A DNA stretch of 64,000 nt from Candidatus Chromulinivoraceae bacterium (GTDB lineage Bacteria > Patescibacteriota > Saccharimonadia > Saccharimonadales > Saccharimonadaceae): assembly GCA_035478595.1 (NCBI GenBank), contig DATIJL010000012.1, forward strand, positions 62,001-126,000, in the 5' to 3' direction. Both the position numbers and the translations under genes were made by a program. Under the pieces are notes generated by a model. The model ran no database searches. It had not been told where the DNA came from and was given only the letters and a program-made list of their open reading frames with translations. This document shows positions 41,025 to 49,499 of the stretch, piece by piece (positions within the stretch are counted from its first letter, which is position 1; the number at the start of each line of letters is the position of its first letter).

Positions 41025-42077
41025 CTAGTTGGTCGCTTCGTCAAGTGAATATGTGGCTTTTGCAACTCGCTTGAATTGCGGTTTGCTTTGAAGGTTAAGA
41101 AGGATCGTCGTTTCTTTAACCTGACGGCTTTTAAGAACACGCTTTACGATCTCATCGCGATGAAGTGGCTCTTTTGCCTCTTTAAGAACACCGGTGATAA
41201 TGTCGGCAACGGTGCCTTTAGAGAAACCCCAGTTGTCGAGTGCGTAGATACCGCGGCCAATTAACACGAAACGCTTGTCTTTAATAAGCTCGTTGTGGAT
41301 TGCCTGCTTAGTGACGTCTTTACGCTTAAAGTCGCTGTCCTTGATGGCTTTTGCGATTTCAGAGAAATGCATTGGCGAACTGTTTTCAGCTAAAATAACG
41401 TAAATTTTGTCGCGGATATTCTTTGGGTTGACGGTTGGCCATTTAGCGAGACCCCAGTTGTCCTTAAGGTGAGCAAGGTGTTTACTTAGGCTTGCGAGGG
41501 CGCGAACCTGAGTTGGGTTTTCGTAGCTTAGCTTCTCGTGTAGAGCTTCGATAGAAAGTGGCTCACCATGCTTTTTGATGGTACCAACAATCTCATCGAC
41601 ACTAGTTTTAGCTTTCTTCTCATCACCGTATTCTTTAATACCTACGGCGTGGTGGTAGTGATCGTTTTCACTAACGACAACGAGGCTTGGAGAGAGTTCA
41701 GCGATAAAAGCGATGTGTGCACGGTTACGAGCATCACCGTCACCGCTCATAAGACGAGCTGTAACATCGGAAACACGAGCAACGCGTCCATTTTCAGAGA
41801 GGTCACGGACAAGAAGTCGCTCAACATCATGAATTGCTGGGATTTTATCGTCTTCAGCGGCGATTTTGAGACGTACGAGGATAGCTTTTTCAAGCTGACG
41901 AACACGTTCGCGGGTAATGCCGAGAAGTTCGCCAATCTGTTCAAGAGTCTCACGGCGATCAAAGAGACCAAAACGACGCGTGATGATTTCTCGTTCACGC
42001 TCCTGCTCAATTACCTCTAGGATGTCATTGACTGCATTTTTAAGTGTTGCAGCGGTCTCTGATGTCGCGTTGTCCAT
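41025..42077 (-). CDS. Sigma-70 region 4 protein with HARE-HTH domains
   Basis: A 350-residue regulator. Residues about 15-75 form a sigma region 4 helix-turn-helix (REIITRRFGLFDRRETLEQI, then GITRERVRQLEKA). There is no region 2, so it cannot be a full sigma factor. Three later segments (for instance EPLSIEALHEKLSY, SPMHFSEIAKAIKDSDF and EPLHRDEIVKRVLKS) look like winged HARE-HTH domains, known from RNA polymerase delta and chromatin proteins. A consensus promoter lies upstream and AAAGGA precedes the ATG. It ends 45 nt before the VirD4-like start. Confidence 0.82.
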   Translation of the reverse strand: MDNATSETAATLKNAVNDILEVIEQEREREIITRRFGLFDRRETLEQIGELLGITRERVRQLEKAILVRLKIAAEDDKIPAIHDVERLLVRDLSENGRVARVSDVTARLMSGDGDARNRAHIAFIAELSPSLVVVSENDHYHHAVGIKEYGDEKKAKTSVDEIVGTIKKHGEPLSIEALHEKLSYENPTQVRALASLSKHLAHLKDNWGLAKWPTVNPKNIRDKIYVILAENSSPMHFSEIAKAIKDSDFKRKDVTKQAIHNELIKDKRFVLIGRGIYALDNWGFSKGTVADIITGVLKEAKEPLHRDEIVKRVLKSRQVKETTILLNLQSKPQFKRVAKATYSLDEATN

Positions 42078-42140
42078 GACGAACGGATTTCCTTTCTATC
42101 TTATCTCGAGAAAGTTAGTAATTATATCTATCTGAACTCG

Positions 42141-42169
42141 ATTATAGAACAATATTTGTGTAATGTCAA
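42141..42169 (-). promoter_or_regulatory. Consensus promoter of the sigma4/HARE gene
   Basis: On the minus strand TTGACA (42169-42164) and TATAAT (42146-42141) are separated by exactly 17 nt. This fully consensus promoter gives a leader of about 55 nt with an AAAGGA ribosome site. Confidence 0.85.
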
Positions 42170-42359
42170 GTAGCCTTCCCTCTTTAGGTAATTATAGCAT
42201 GAAGTAGACGTCTATAGTAAAGAGTGTTTTGCTACTTTTTAAATATTTGCGATATGTTATTGCTTATGTAGTAAGCGCCTGCATCTAATATTGTACTATA
42301 TATGATATTTGTAAAATATTTCACATTTATATCATCAATATGTTCTGAAACGACGAAAG
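42170..42359. other. AT-rich gap, no gene
   Basis: Between the sigma4/HARE promoter and the next GC-rich cassette I see only AT-rich sequence. A short hairpin (CCCTG/CAGGG, near 42362-42375) marks the end of the cassette to the right. Confidence 0.5.
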
Positions 42360-42399
42360 CGCCCTGTTGCCAGGGAGCGATCGCCGAAAAAAGCAATGC

Positions 42400-42615
42400 T
42401 CACTTGGCGCCGGGGCGCTGGTGACGGACAGTGGATCGACGGGATGGGGCGGCGGGTACCTCGTAGGCGCGCTTGATGTCTTCGAGCATGCGCCACAGGT
42501 AGTAGGGCGTCAGAAGCCAGTCGATGACCATGAGGAAACCGACGATCAGCCAGATCAAGACGAGCTTGTACCATGGCAGTCGACGGCGCCTGACGGGAGT
42601 GGTTGCCCAGCTCAT
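42400..42615 (-). CDS. Small GC-rich membrane protein
   Basis: A 71-residue protein: a basic N terminus (VRRRRLPW), one hydrophobic segment (about 17-38, KLVLIWLIVGFLMVIDWLL) and a basic, Pro/Arg-rich end. TAGGAGC precedes ATG 42615. It lies 9 nt after the lipoprotein gene and shares its transcript. Function unknown. The high G+C and strong ribosome site place it in the cassette class seen across the window. Confidence 0.7.
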   Translation of the reverse strand: MSWATTPVRRRRLPWYKLVLIWLIVGFLMVIDWLLTPYYLWRMLEDIKRAYEVPAAPSRRSTVRHQRPGAK

Positions 42616-42624
42616 ATGAAGCTC

Positions 42625-43167
42625 CTAAACCTTGGAATCGGCCACGAAGACCATGAAGATTGTCTCCTCATGGACCGTTCCTGGCCGCTGACACCCGAAG
42701 GTGCTGACGATGTGCAGGTTGAGGGTGGCACCAGTGTACTTCCACACGGAGAACTTGTTCAGCTCACCCTTGGTGTTGGGCTTGTTGAACGCGCCCGTGT
42801 CGTCGTATGTCCAGGGGCCAGTGATGTTGCCGTTGGCGCTGGAGTACTGCTTGGTGAGCCATCCTTGCAACTCATGTGTTGAGGCGTCAGTACGGCCAAC
42901 GCCGTAATAGACCTCATGGTTCGCGTAGTAGCGAACCGCAACAGGGTGGTTGCCGGTCTCGGTGCCCGTGTAGATGCCATCGGTGCGCGGCGCGATCGCC
43001 ACGGGGCTGACCGTGGGCTGAGGCGTGGTGCACGAATCGGACGCCACAGACGAGACATTCGCCGTAGGCGAAGCGATCGTCGCGGGCCGACTGGGGTGCG
43101 AACTGCAACTCGCCAGAAGACTCGCGACGATCGCGGTCCCCACGGCAAGCTTACCGAAGGCAATCAT
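42625..43167 (-). CDS. Putative GC-rich secreted lipoprotein
   Basis: A 180-residue protein with a lipoprotein signal: basic/hydrophobic start (GKLAVGTAIVASLLASC) with lipobox LLASC, so Cys21 would be lipid-modified. A Ser/Thr/Pro-rich linker (about 22-60) leads to a beta-rich domain (GIYTGTETGNHPVAVRYYANHEVYYGV). GGAAGGA lies before the ATG, and a TATAAT-type promoter lies in the AT-rich border near 43245. It should be displayed on the outer face of the cytoplasmic membrane. Neighbour composition suggests transfer. Confidence 0.75.
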   Translation of the reverse strand: MIAFGKLAVGTAIVASLLASCSSHPSRPATIASPTANVSSVASDSCTTPQPTVSPVAIAPRTDGIYTGTETGNHPVAVRYYANHEVYYGVGRTDASTHELQGWLTKQYSSANGNITGPWTYDDTGAFNKPNTKGELNKFSVWKYTGATLNLHIVSTFGCQRPGTVHEETIFMVFVADSKV

Positions 43168-43284
43168 GACGAGTCCTTCCGTTGATCTGTCCGGATTGTG
43201 GTGTGCTTTAATGCGCGCCTAAGCAGCGCAAAAGACTAATATTATAATAGCATATTTATACACATTTTGCAAATGTGTAGGATG

Positions 43285-45579
43285 TTAAGACGATTTTCGA
43301 CGGACAACACGACGGGCCTTTTTAGTCGGTGCCTTATCAAGAAGCTCTTTTGCTTGTTCGTGTGTAATATTTTTAGGCTCAGTGTCTTTAGGAATTTTGG
43401 CATTCTTTTTGCCGTCGGTAATATACGGACCAAATCGGCCATTTAATACCTTAATGCCGTCGCCAAAGTCGGCGATGTTCTTTTCGGCGTCTGTCTTTAC
43501 CTTATCCGTGTACAGCTGACGGGCTTCATCGAGCGTAATAGTGTGAGGATCATGTGGCTTGATGCTTACGAAGGTCTTGTCGACGACAATATACGGACCA
43601 AATCGGCCAATATTGGCTTTAATTTCTTTACCATCCTCTGTTTCACCAACAAGTCGCGGCAGTTTGAACATTTCGAGTGCTTGCTCGAGTGTGACCGTCT
43701 CTATGCGGCTTCCGGTAGGAAGTGGTGCGAACGATGGCTTGGGATCATCGGACTGCTCACCCTTTTGTAGCATTGGACCGAACCGGCCAAAACGGGCAAA
43801 AATAGGCAGACCTGTTTTTGGGTCGTCGCCGATGTGACGAGTTTGAGTCGCTTCAGCACGTGAAACACCAGCACTCTCTTCTACCATTTTATGGAATGGC
43901 GTATAAAAGGCGCGCAAAACCTCTACGCGATCTTTTTGACCTACTGCAATAGTGTCGAGTTGAGCTTCGACTGCCTTGGTAAAGTCGTAATCCATGACAC
44001 GCTCAAAATGTTTGACCAAAAAGTCAGTTACTACCTTGCCCGTATCCGTTGGAAAGAGTTTGCCTGTATCCTTGCCGTATTGGATCTTCTCGGCTTTTTG
44101 CGAGATATCACCGTTTACGAGCGTCAGCTTCTGAATTGTTTTTTCTTCACCCTCAAGATCGCCTCGCTCAACATAGCCACGTGTCTGAATAGTATTAATA
44201 GTGCTTGCGTAGGTACTCGGACGACCGATTCCCATCTCTTCGAGCTTTTTCACCAAGCTTGCCTCGGTGTAACGTGCTGGCCCACGCGAAAGACCTTCAA
44301 GTGCTTCGGCGGTTTCAAGAGTGAGTTTGTCGCCTTTTTTAACTTCTGGTAGTAGCACGTCGTCGCCACTGCGACCATAAACTTTTAAGAAGCCGTCAAA
44401 GATAACGATCTCGCCTTTTGCCTCCATGAGCTCATCTGTTTTGCTGGCTGCTACGGTAATTGTCGTCTTCTCGAGACTAGCGGCGGCCATTTGCGTAGAG
44501 AGTGTGCGGCGCCAAATAAGGTTGTATAGCTTTTTTTGCTGAGCATCGGCACCAGCGTCCATACGGCGGACGTCTGTCGGACGGATAGCTTCGTGAGCTT
44601 CCTGTGCGTTGGCGGACTTGCTTTTGAACGTACGGAACTGGTGATACTGTTCACCGTATGATTCTTTGATGAATGATGTCATGGCGCCAAGGGCCTGCGT
44701 AGAAAGATTAACGGAGTCGGTACGCATGTATGTGATAAGACCAGCTTCATACAGGCGCTGTGCCAGGCTCATAGTATTACGTGGGCTAAATCCGAGCTTG
44801 CTTGAAGCCTCTTGCTGAAGGGTGCTCGTTGTAAACGGTGCACCCGGGTTTCGGGTGCCTGGTTTTTTAGCAATCTCGGCAACGGTAAAATCACTTTGAG
44901 CAAATGCCTCAAGAATTTTACGGACATCATCGATGCTGTTATGCTTCTTGCTGCTGGTTGCAGGGAGCGCTGTGCCATCTTCGAGTAGGAATTCAGCAGT
45001 TAACTTAAAGGTAGATTCTGGCAGATGAGCTTCAATCTCGGCTTCACGTTCAACGATTAAGCGTACTGCGACGGATTGTACGCGACCAGCAGAAAGCTGT
45101 GGGCGGACTTTGCGCCACAGGACTGGCGAGAGTTCGAAACCTACAAGATAGTCAAGAGATTGACGAGCTTGTTGAGCTTCGACAAGGGGCATATCAATAG
45201 TACGTGGGTGTTTAACAGCCTCGTCTAATGCGTTTTTTGTAATTTCGTGGAATACAATACGGTGAGTTGTCTTTGGATCAAGCTTTAATACCTCCGCAAG
45301 ATGCCATGCAATGGCTTCCCCTTCGCGGTCTTCATCGCTTGCAAGCCAGACGGTGTCGGCAGCTTTCACTTCTTTTTTAAGTTCAGCGATCACCTTCTTT
45401 TTACCTGGGTCTACCTCAAAACGGGGGGCAAAATCGTGTGCAACATCAATACTGCCGCTTTTAGACGGCAGACCACGGATGTGACCAACACTACTTTTGA
45501 CCGTAAAATCACGACCGAGATACTTCTCGATCGTTTTAGCTTTGGCTGGTGACTCAACAATTACAAGGTTTTTGCTCAT
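43285..45579 (-). CDS. topA: DNA topoisomerase I (type IA)
   Basis: A 764-residue topoisomerase relaxing negative supercoils. The TOPRIM domain has VIVESPAKAKTIEKYLG and LASDEDREGEAIAWHL; the active-site Tyr is in GLITYMRTDSVNLS. C-terminal repeats reading FARFGRFGPML, NIGRFGPYIV and LNGRFGPYIT replace the classic zinc ribbons, followed by a basic tail (KKARRVVRRKSS). This repeat type is common in compact genomes. It stands alone between GC-rich cassettes. Confidence 0.95.
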   Translation of the reverse strand: MSKNLVIVESPAKAKTIEKYLGRDFTVKSSVGHIRGLPSKSGSIDVAHDFAPRFEVDPGKKKVIAELKKEVKAADTVWLASDEDREGEAIAWHLAEVLKLDPKTTHRIVFHEITKNALDEAVKHPRTIDMPLVEAQQARQSLDYLVGFELSPVLWRKVRPQLSAGRVQSVAVRLIVEREAEIEAHLPESTFKLTAEFLLEDGTALPATSSKKHNSIDDVRKILEAFAQSDFTVAEIAKKPGTRNPGAPFTTSTLQQEASSKLGFSPRNTMSLAQRLYEAGLITYMRTDSVNLSTQALGAMTSFIKESYGEQYHQFRTFKSKSANAQEAHEAIRPTDVRRMDAGADAQQKKLYNLIWRRTLSTQMAAASLEKTTITVAASKTDELMEAKGEIVIFDGFLKVYGRSGDDVLLPEVKKGDKLTLETAEALEGLSRGPARYTEASLVKKLEEMGIGRPSTYASTINTIQTRGYVERGDLEGEEKTIQKLTLVNGDISQKAEKIQYGKDTGKLFPTDTGKVVTDFLVKHFERVMDYDFTKAVEAQLDTIAVGQKDRVEVLRAFYTPFHKMVEESAGVSRAEATQTRHIGDDPKTGLPIFARFGRFGPMLQKGEQSDDPKPSFAPLPTGSRIETVTLEQALEMFKLPRLVGETEDGKEIKANIGRFGPYIVVDKTFVSIKPHDPHTITLDEARQLYTDKVKTDAEKNIADFGDGIKVLNGRFGPYITDGKKNAKIPKDTEPKNITHEQAKELLDKAPTKKARRVVRRKSS

Positions 45580-45682
45580 ATATAATTTCGGCTTTTTGGT
45601 GGCGCTAACGCTTTATTTAGTAAAGCACTAGTGCTCTATAGTATGCAACATTTCGTGTTTTGTAAAGGCTTAGACATGAAGT

Positions 45683-45709
45683 GCCGCCCGGTTGTATGAG
45701 CCGGGCAGC
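45683..45709 (-). terminator. Hairpin after the 45734 cassette
   Basis: GCCGCCCGG (45683-45691) pairs with CCGGGCAGC (45701-45709) with one mismatch. It lies 24 nt beyond the stop codon of the minus-strand gene. Confidence 0.65.
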
Positions 45710-45733
45710 CTTCGCGGACTAGAGTATGGAGTC

Positions 45734-45970
45734 TCACAAGACTGGCATGTGTACGCCGCCGTCAGAGTTGAAGTGCAGGCGCGTGATGTCAATATTGCTC
45801 ATGTGGGATAGGGCCTGGACGGCAAGTTTCCAGTTGCCCCAGGTATCGGCGTATGCTGAGCAGTCTGGGCAGCGTGCGTAGTATGGAATGTGACGCTGTA
45901 TCCAACTCGAGCGCTGCTTCTTGGGCATGCGGCGGTGCGGGCCGCTCTTACTGAGGCGCGACTTAGCCAC
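45734..45970 (-). CDS. Small GC-rich protein with a CxxC motif
   Basis: A 78-residue basic protein (MAKSRLSKSGPHRRMPKKQR) with one CPDC knuckle, possibly half a zinc site. I choose the GTG at 45970 because GAGGAGG lies 5 nt upstream; the ATG at 45988 would put that ribosome site inside the gene. It has a promoter in the AT border (TTGACA and AATAAT around 46030-46065, minus strand) and a hairpin after the stop. Function unknown. Confidence 0.65.
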   Translation of the reverse strand: MAKSRLSKSGPHRRMPKKQRSSWIQRHIPYYARCPDCSAYADTWGNWKLAVQALSHMSNIDITRLHFNSDGGVHMPVL

Positions 45971-46095
45971 TGTTTCCTCCTCATCCACGGAACGTTTGGA
46001 GCCTCATTCTAAAAACGAAGCTCTACAGAACATATAAATATTATTGATATCTATTTATAATTTGTCAAGTAATCAAAAATAATACCTGTGTAACT

Positions 46096-46133
46096 CCACG
46101 AAGTAGCCGCGCGTTACGGCGGCTACTTCGTGG
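46096..46133 (-). terminator. Strong hairpin after the 46149 cassette
   Basis: CCACGAAGTAGCCG (46096-46109) pairs perfectly with CGGCTACTTCGTGG (46120-46133), 15 nt after the stop codon of the minus-strand gene. Confidence 0.8.
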
Positions 46134-46148
46134 CATCGTCATCTCCTG

Positions 46149-46616
46149 CTATTCGAGGTAATGCTTGAGCGCCAGCTGCCAGCGCATACGAAGCTGGTGG
46201 ATCTCGTGCTGCGAGGCGGAGATTCCCGGTTGGGCTCTCTCACTCCTGGATTCGCGCTCGATCTCGTCCTTGTTGGCTGCGTATCCGGCGAGTTCCTCGA
46301 GGGTCTCGACAATCTCTCGCAGCCGTCGAGGAACGTCCGCCAGTGTCGCTACTGACCGAGCCTGTAGGCGCAACGAGTTCTGCTGCCCGTCTGCGCTGGT
46401 TGGCTTCGCCAGTTGAACCCGAACGATGACTCCGTTACGCACAAGCGTCAGAACCAAGGACCGCAACTTGACCGGCAGCCTCTTGATAGCTGAGTTTGTA
46501 GCGACCATCTCCGCTGCGACTTCAACGATACCGGTCGTCCACTCCTGGTCGAACCAGACCCAAAGCATTGGGTGGTACGGTGACGGCGTCACTCCCGTGC
46601 TGAGAACTCGGACCAT
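46149..46616 (-). CDS. GC-rich cassette protein, unknown function
   Basis: A 155-residue soluble protein: a beta-rich first half (HPMLWVWFDQEW, LRSLVLTLVRNGVIVRVQLA) and a helical, charged second half. AAGGG precedes ATG 46616, and a -10-like TATTAT/TATAGT lies in the AT-rich border about 40-50 nt further upstream. It ends at a 14-bp perfect hairpin. No family recognised. It is one of several one-gene GC-rich units in this part of the window. Confidence 0.65.
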   Translation of the reverse strand: MVRVLSTGVTPSPYHPMLWVWFDQEWTTGIVEVAAEMVATNSAIKRLPVKLRSLVLTLVRNGVIVRVQLAKPTSADGQQNSLRLQARSVATLADVPRRLREIVETLEELAGYAANKDEIERESRSERAQPGISASQHEIHQLRMRWQLALKHYLE

Positions 46617-46763
46617 TACATACCCTTCTTACTCGAAGAAACGAACTATAGCAGTATAATACTTTTGCTATAACGCTAAAACAGGCAAAATTCAGAGAAA
46701 CGCTTATGCACTAGACAAAAATAATTTGTACGTCTTAACTTTCAAAATAATCTCATGTGCTGT

Positions 46764-46796
46764 CCTGCCCCTGGAGGAATCGCTCACAGGGGCAGG
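46764..46796. terminator. Hairpin after the 46804 cassette
   Basis: CCTGCCCCTG (46764-46773) pairs perfectly with CAGGGGCAGG (46787-46796). On the plus strand it is followed by TTTT; on the minus strand it lies just after the cassette stop codon. Confidence 0.75.
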
Positions 46797-46803
46797 TTTT
46801 GTA

Positions 46804-47043
46804 CTACGAGCGGCCTATGGTCCGACTGCGGACGGCCGCCCAGGCCTTAACGGAGTCGGCGATCTCCTGAGTGAGTTCACCCTCTCCGTCGAGCCAGCCG
46901 TTCGCTTCGGCGACCGTCATGACCGCCGAAGTCGGCTTGGGGTGTATGTTGCCTGAGAAGACAACGAGTCCGTCCACCGTGTACTCGAGGCCAGCGGCGA
47001 CCAGCTCATCCATCACGACCGTGACAGACTTCTTGCTTTCCAT
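46804..47043 (-). CDS. Small acidic GC-rich cassette protein
   Basis: A 79-residue protein (MESKKSVTVVMDELVAAGLE, then TVDGLVVFSGNIHP and a helical end KAWAAVRSRTIGRS). CAGGAGTG lies 5 nt before the ATG. It has an AT-rich promoter border and a following hairpin. There is no membrane segment and no recognised family. Confidence 0.65.
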   Translation of the reverse strand: MESKKSVTVVMDELVAAGLEYTVDGLVVFSGNIHPKPTSAVMTVAEANGWLDGEGELTQEIADSVKAWAAVRSRTIGRS

Positions 47044-47273
47044 GGTTCACTCCTGTTTTTCAGGCGTATGGTGCAGTACCGAAATACAATATCATAATTT
47101 TTGTTTTATAAAAAACAAAATAAGGGTAGATTATGTATGCTACTATGACGCGCTAGATAGAGCCTCTAAAAAACATATTTTAGGAGCATCGGGGATGGAG
47201 TTTAAAGCCTGTAAATAGTTATGCTTATCAGAGGTGGAGTTATTGATTTTCGAGAAAAATATGGCAAAACCTG

Positions 47274-47302
47274 TTGACATTATGTCAAATACGTGCTAAT
47301 AT
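47274..47302 (+). promoter_or_regulatory. Strong promoter of the structured RNA
   Basis: TTGACA (47274-47279) and TAATAT (47297-47302) are exactly 17 nt apart, giving a start near 47309. No start codon or coding frame follows. Confidence 0.8.
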
Positions 47303-47308
47303 CGAACA

Positions 47309-47559
47309 CGATTGGTTGAGTTCTGCGAGTTCAACCAAACGCACCTTATACCCCCTATTCTAACTTATGTTAGGTTGCGCGCAATGTGTTACTAAGTATT
47401 CTACCCTCCACTTTTTAACAAAAAAGCATTGCACGCATACTAATCCCTTTAACCGGCGGACCTCTCGTATGTGTGAGGTGGGTCACGCTTTACCTCCTAG
47501 GAGGTGCGTTAAAGGGTTAAAAGGCGCCAGGTGATGCCCACCCTTACCTGGCGCCTTTT
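47309..47559 (+). ncRNA. Unidentified structured non-coding RNA
   Basis: A strong promoter and a perfect 14-bp terminator bracket about 250 nt with no coding frame. Internal pairings: TTGGTTGAG with TTCAACCAA (47312-47338), TGCGCGCAATG with CATTGCACGCA (47376-47437, one mismatch), ACGCACC with GGTGCGT (47339-47345 and 47503-47509), and CCCTTTAAC with GTTAAAGGG (47445-47453 and 47508-47516). The last two overlap by 2 nt, so they may alternate. It lacks the signatures I would expect of RNase P RNA, tmRNA or the SRP RNA tip; 6S or a new class remains possible. Confidence 0.7.
47519..47559 (+). terminator. Terminator of the structured RNA
   Basis: AAAAGGCGCCAGGT (47519-47532) pairs perfectly with ACCTGGCGCCTTTT (47546-47559). 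Confidence 0.9.
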
Positions 47560-47578
47560 AAGTACCAGAAATAATTTC

Positions 47579-47604
47579 AACCCGTCTTTGACGGGTTGTT
47601 TTTT
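47579..47604 (+). terminator. Second terminator behind the structured RNA
   Basis: AACCCGTC (47579-47586) pairs with GACGGGTT (47590-47597), followed by GTTTTTT. It backs up the terminator 20 nt upstream. Confidence 0.85.
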
Positions 47605-47670
47605 ATTGAAATTATGATAAAATATACTTTGTAGTTCCTTGATTCATCGATGCTCGGAAGGAGCATGAAC

Positions 47671-47916
47671 ATGACTGTTCTCGCAGTTCTCGGGGTTCTC
47701 GGCTTTCTCGTGGCACTGTTCACGCTGATGGCCAGGCGGCCCACGCTGGTGGCGGTCCGAACGGTGTCAGTGGGCATCAGCCTGACCTGCCTGGGTCCCT
47801 TCGTCCTCATCTTGAAGGGCGATAAGATCGGGTGGCTCGCTCTCGCGCTGGGCATCGGCCTTCTGGGCTGGGGCGTGGCGCAGATCAGAGCGATCCGGTC
47901 ACCGCATGTGCGATGA
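47671..47916 (+). CDS. Small GC-rich membrane protein
   Basis: An 81-residue protein with three hydrophobic segments (MTVLAVLGVLGFLVALFTLM; RTVSVGISLTCLGPFVLIL; GWLALALGIGLLGWGVA). GGAAGGAG lies 7 nt before ATG 47671, which is preferred to the in-frame ATGs at 47650 and 47665. It has a TATACT-type -10 in the AT border and is followed by a long imperfect hairpin (about 47936-47982). Function unknown; it is one of the GC-rich units. Confidence 0.65.
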   Translation: MTVLAVLGVLGFLVALFTLMARRPTLVAVRTVSVGISLTCLGPFVLILKGDKIGWLALALGIGLLGWGVAQIRAIRSPHVR

Positions 47917-48017
47917 GTTTTCAAGAGCACCAAGAGCGTCGGAGTCGTACGGAGTTTCTCCGCATGACTCTGACGCTTGTTTCATATTCATGGGTAGGCG
48001 TAAATAAAACCTGATGT

Positions 48018-48023
48018 TATAGT
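48018..48023 (+). promoter_or_regulatory. -10 box of the ZIP transporter gene (leaderless)
   Basis: TATAGT ends 7 nt before ATG 48031. Confidence 0.55.
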
Positions 48024-48030
48024 AAGCATA

Positions 48031-48777
48031 ATGACTCTTTTCTTAATGACACTTGCTATCGTAATTGGCAGCGTAATCTCGCTGGCCGGCGGTATTATGC
48101 TGCTCTACTTTAAAAAACGTCGTGATCTCGCGTTACTCTTAACCATGCCATTTGGTGCGGGGGCTCTATTAGCAGCAGCCTTTTTTGATCTTTTACCCGA
48201 ATCTTTCAGCCGTGCCAATCCCCGTACGATGTTGCTCTATATGCTTATGGGCTTCATCTTCTTTTTTATACTCGAACGTATGGCGAGCTGGTTTCACCAT
48301 CATCACGAACATGAGGAGCATGGCAAGAATGCACGTCAGCGCTGGCTGATTGTCCTGGGCGATTTAATGCACAATGCAATTGATGGCCTTGCTATTGGTG
48401 CGGCGTTTGTGGTGAGTGTTCCGACGGGTATTATTACTACCCTCGCTGTCTCGGCGCATGAAATCCCAAAAGAGCTTGGTACGTTTGCTTTGCTGCTCTC
48501 TAAGGGATGGAAAGACAAGACGGTGGTGCTTGCAAATGTATCAACGGCTATTGCAACAATTGCCACTGCGATTGGTATATATGTGATGGGTAAAAATATT
48601 GATACGGCCGTTGCTCCACTGCTTGCGCTTACCTCTGGGTTCTTTCTGTACGTTGCAGCAAGTGACATCATCCCCGATATTCATGAACAACCGCAAAAAA
48701 TTGGCACTGTCCAGGCGGCTATGCTTGTTGCCGGTGTGATTATTGTTGGTTGGGTTATCACCCTTCTTGGAGTTTAG
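48031..48777 (+). CDS. ZIP-family metal transporter
   Basis: A 248-residue transporter with about eight hydrophobic segments. The metal-binding transmembrane motifs are LMHNAIDGLAIGAAF and SAHEIPKELGTFALL, and a His-rich cytosolic loop (HHHHEHEEH) lies between segments 3 and 4. ZIP proteins carry zinc, iron or manganese into the cytosol; the metal cannot be read here. A -10 box 7 nt upstream suggests a leaderless message. A long hairpin terminates it before pth. Confidence 0.92.
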   Translation: MTLFLMTLAIVIGSVISLAGGIMLLYFKKRRDLALLLTMPFGAGALLAAAFFDLLPESFSRANPRTMLLYMLMGFIFFFILERMASWFHHHHEHEEHGKNARQRWLIVLGDLMHNAIDGLAIGAAFVVSVPTGIITTLAVSAHEIPKELGTFALLLSKGWKDKTVVLANVSTAIATIATAIGIYVMGKNIDTAVAPLLALTSGFFLYVAASDIIPDIHEQPQKIGTVQAAMLVAGVIIVGWVITLLGV

Positions 48778-48880
48778 TTGTCATACGCGACACATGCGTG
48801 GTATAACAAACTATAGATTCCGGCACAAAAACGAAAGGACGCTTCTAGCGACCGCGTTAGCAGAGAATCAAGCCTAGAAT

Positions 48881-48934
48881 ACCGCCCTTGAGCGTATGCG
48901 CAGTAGTGTACTGTCGCAACGTTCGGGCGGTTTT
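48881..48934 (+). terminator. Long hairpin terminator of the ZIP gene
   Basis: ACCGCCC (48881-48887) pairs with GGGCGGT (48925-48931), with an inner GAGCGT/ACGTTC stem and a CAGTA/TACTG stem, then TTTT. It lies between convergent genes. Confidence 0.8.
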
Positions 48935-48938
48935 GGTT

Positions 48939-49499
48939 CTATAACGAAACTTTTGTTAGTTCAAGGCTGCTGTTTACAAATTGCTCAACATACTTTTGGA
49001 CGTGTGTAAAAATATCAGGCAGTACGTCTGACTCTTCTTTTGTAAAGTGACCTAGCACGAAATCAGCATCATGCATGCGGTCGCGTAGCGGGTTGTAGAT
49101 GCCAACTCGTATGCGGGCGTGCTGTAGGCCAAGGTGGGCATTGAGAGACTTTACACCGTTATTGCCAGCATCGCGACCACTTATCCGTGTGCGAATGGTG
49201 CCAAACGGCAATGCAAGGTCGTCATGTATGACTAAGAAATCTTCTGCCGGGTCGCATTTATAAAAATCAACGAGAAGGCGTGCCGCTTGACCGGTTTCGT
49301 TATAAAAGGTGGTTGGTTTTACGAGTAGGACTTTTTCGCCACCAATTGAAGTTTCGGCAATTTCGCTATGAAATTTCGATTTTGCACTAAATGAAACACC
49401 GTATGTTTGGGCGAGTTTGTCGATCATGTAAAAGCCCACGTTGTGCCGTGTGCCATCATACTCTTTACTTGGATTGCCCTGGGCGAAGATTATTTTCAT
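48939..49499 (-). CDS. pth: Peptidyl-tRNA hydrolase
   Basis: A 186-residue enzyme that frees tRNA from stalled peptidyl-tRNA. Catalytic and binding residues are visible: AQGNPSKEYDGTRHNVGF (His20-type), LLVKPTTFYNETGQ (Asn), FLVIHDDLALPFG (Asp) and GRDAGNNGVKSL (usual GGxxGHNGL). Length matches. It starts inside der (35-nt overlap in another frame), so the two are translationally linked. Confidence 0.95.
   Translation of the reverse strand: MKIIFAQGNPSKEYDGTRHNVGFYMIDKLAQTYGVSFSAKSKFHSEIAETSIGGEKVLLVKPTTFYNETGQAARLLVDFYKCDPAEDFLVIHDDLALPFGTIRTRISGRDAGNNGVKSLNAHLGLQHARIRVGIYNPLRDRMHDADFVLGHFTKEESDVLPDIFTHVQKYVEQFVNSSLELTKVSL

Noticed and set aside
42367-42882. Plus-strand 171-codon frame
   Set aside because: Antisense to the lipoprotein and membrane-protein cassette, which have SD sites and a signal peptide.
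48787-48880. Possible SRP RNA between the ZIP and pth genes
   Set aside because: The GGAA-tetraloop and AGCAG-type signature is missing; the only firm structure is a long terminator.
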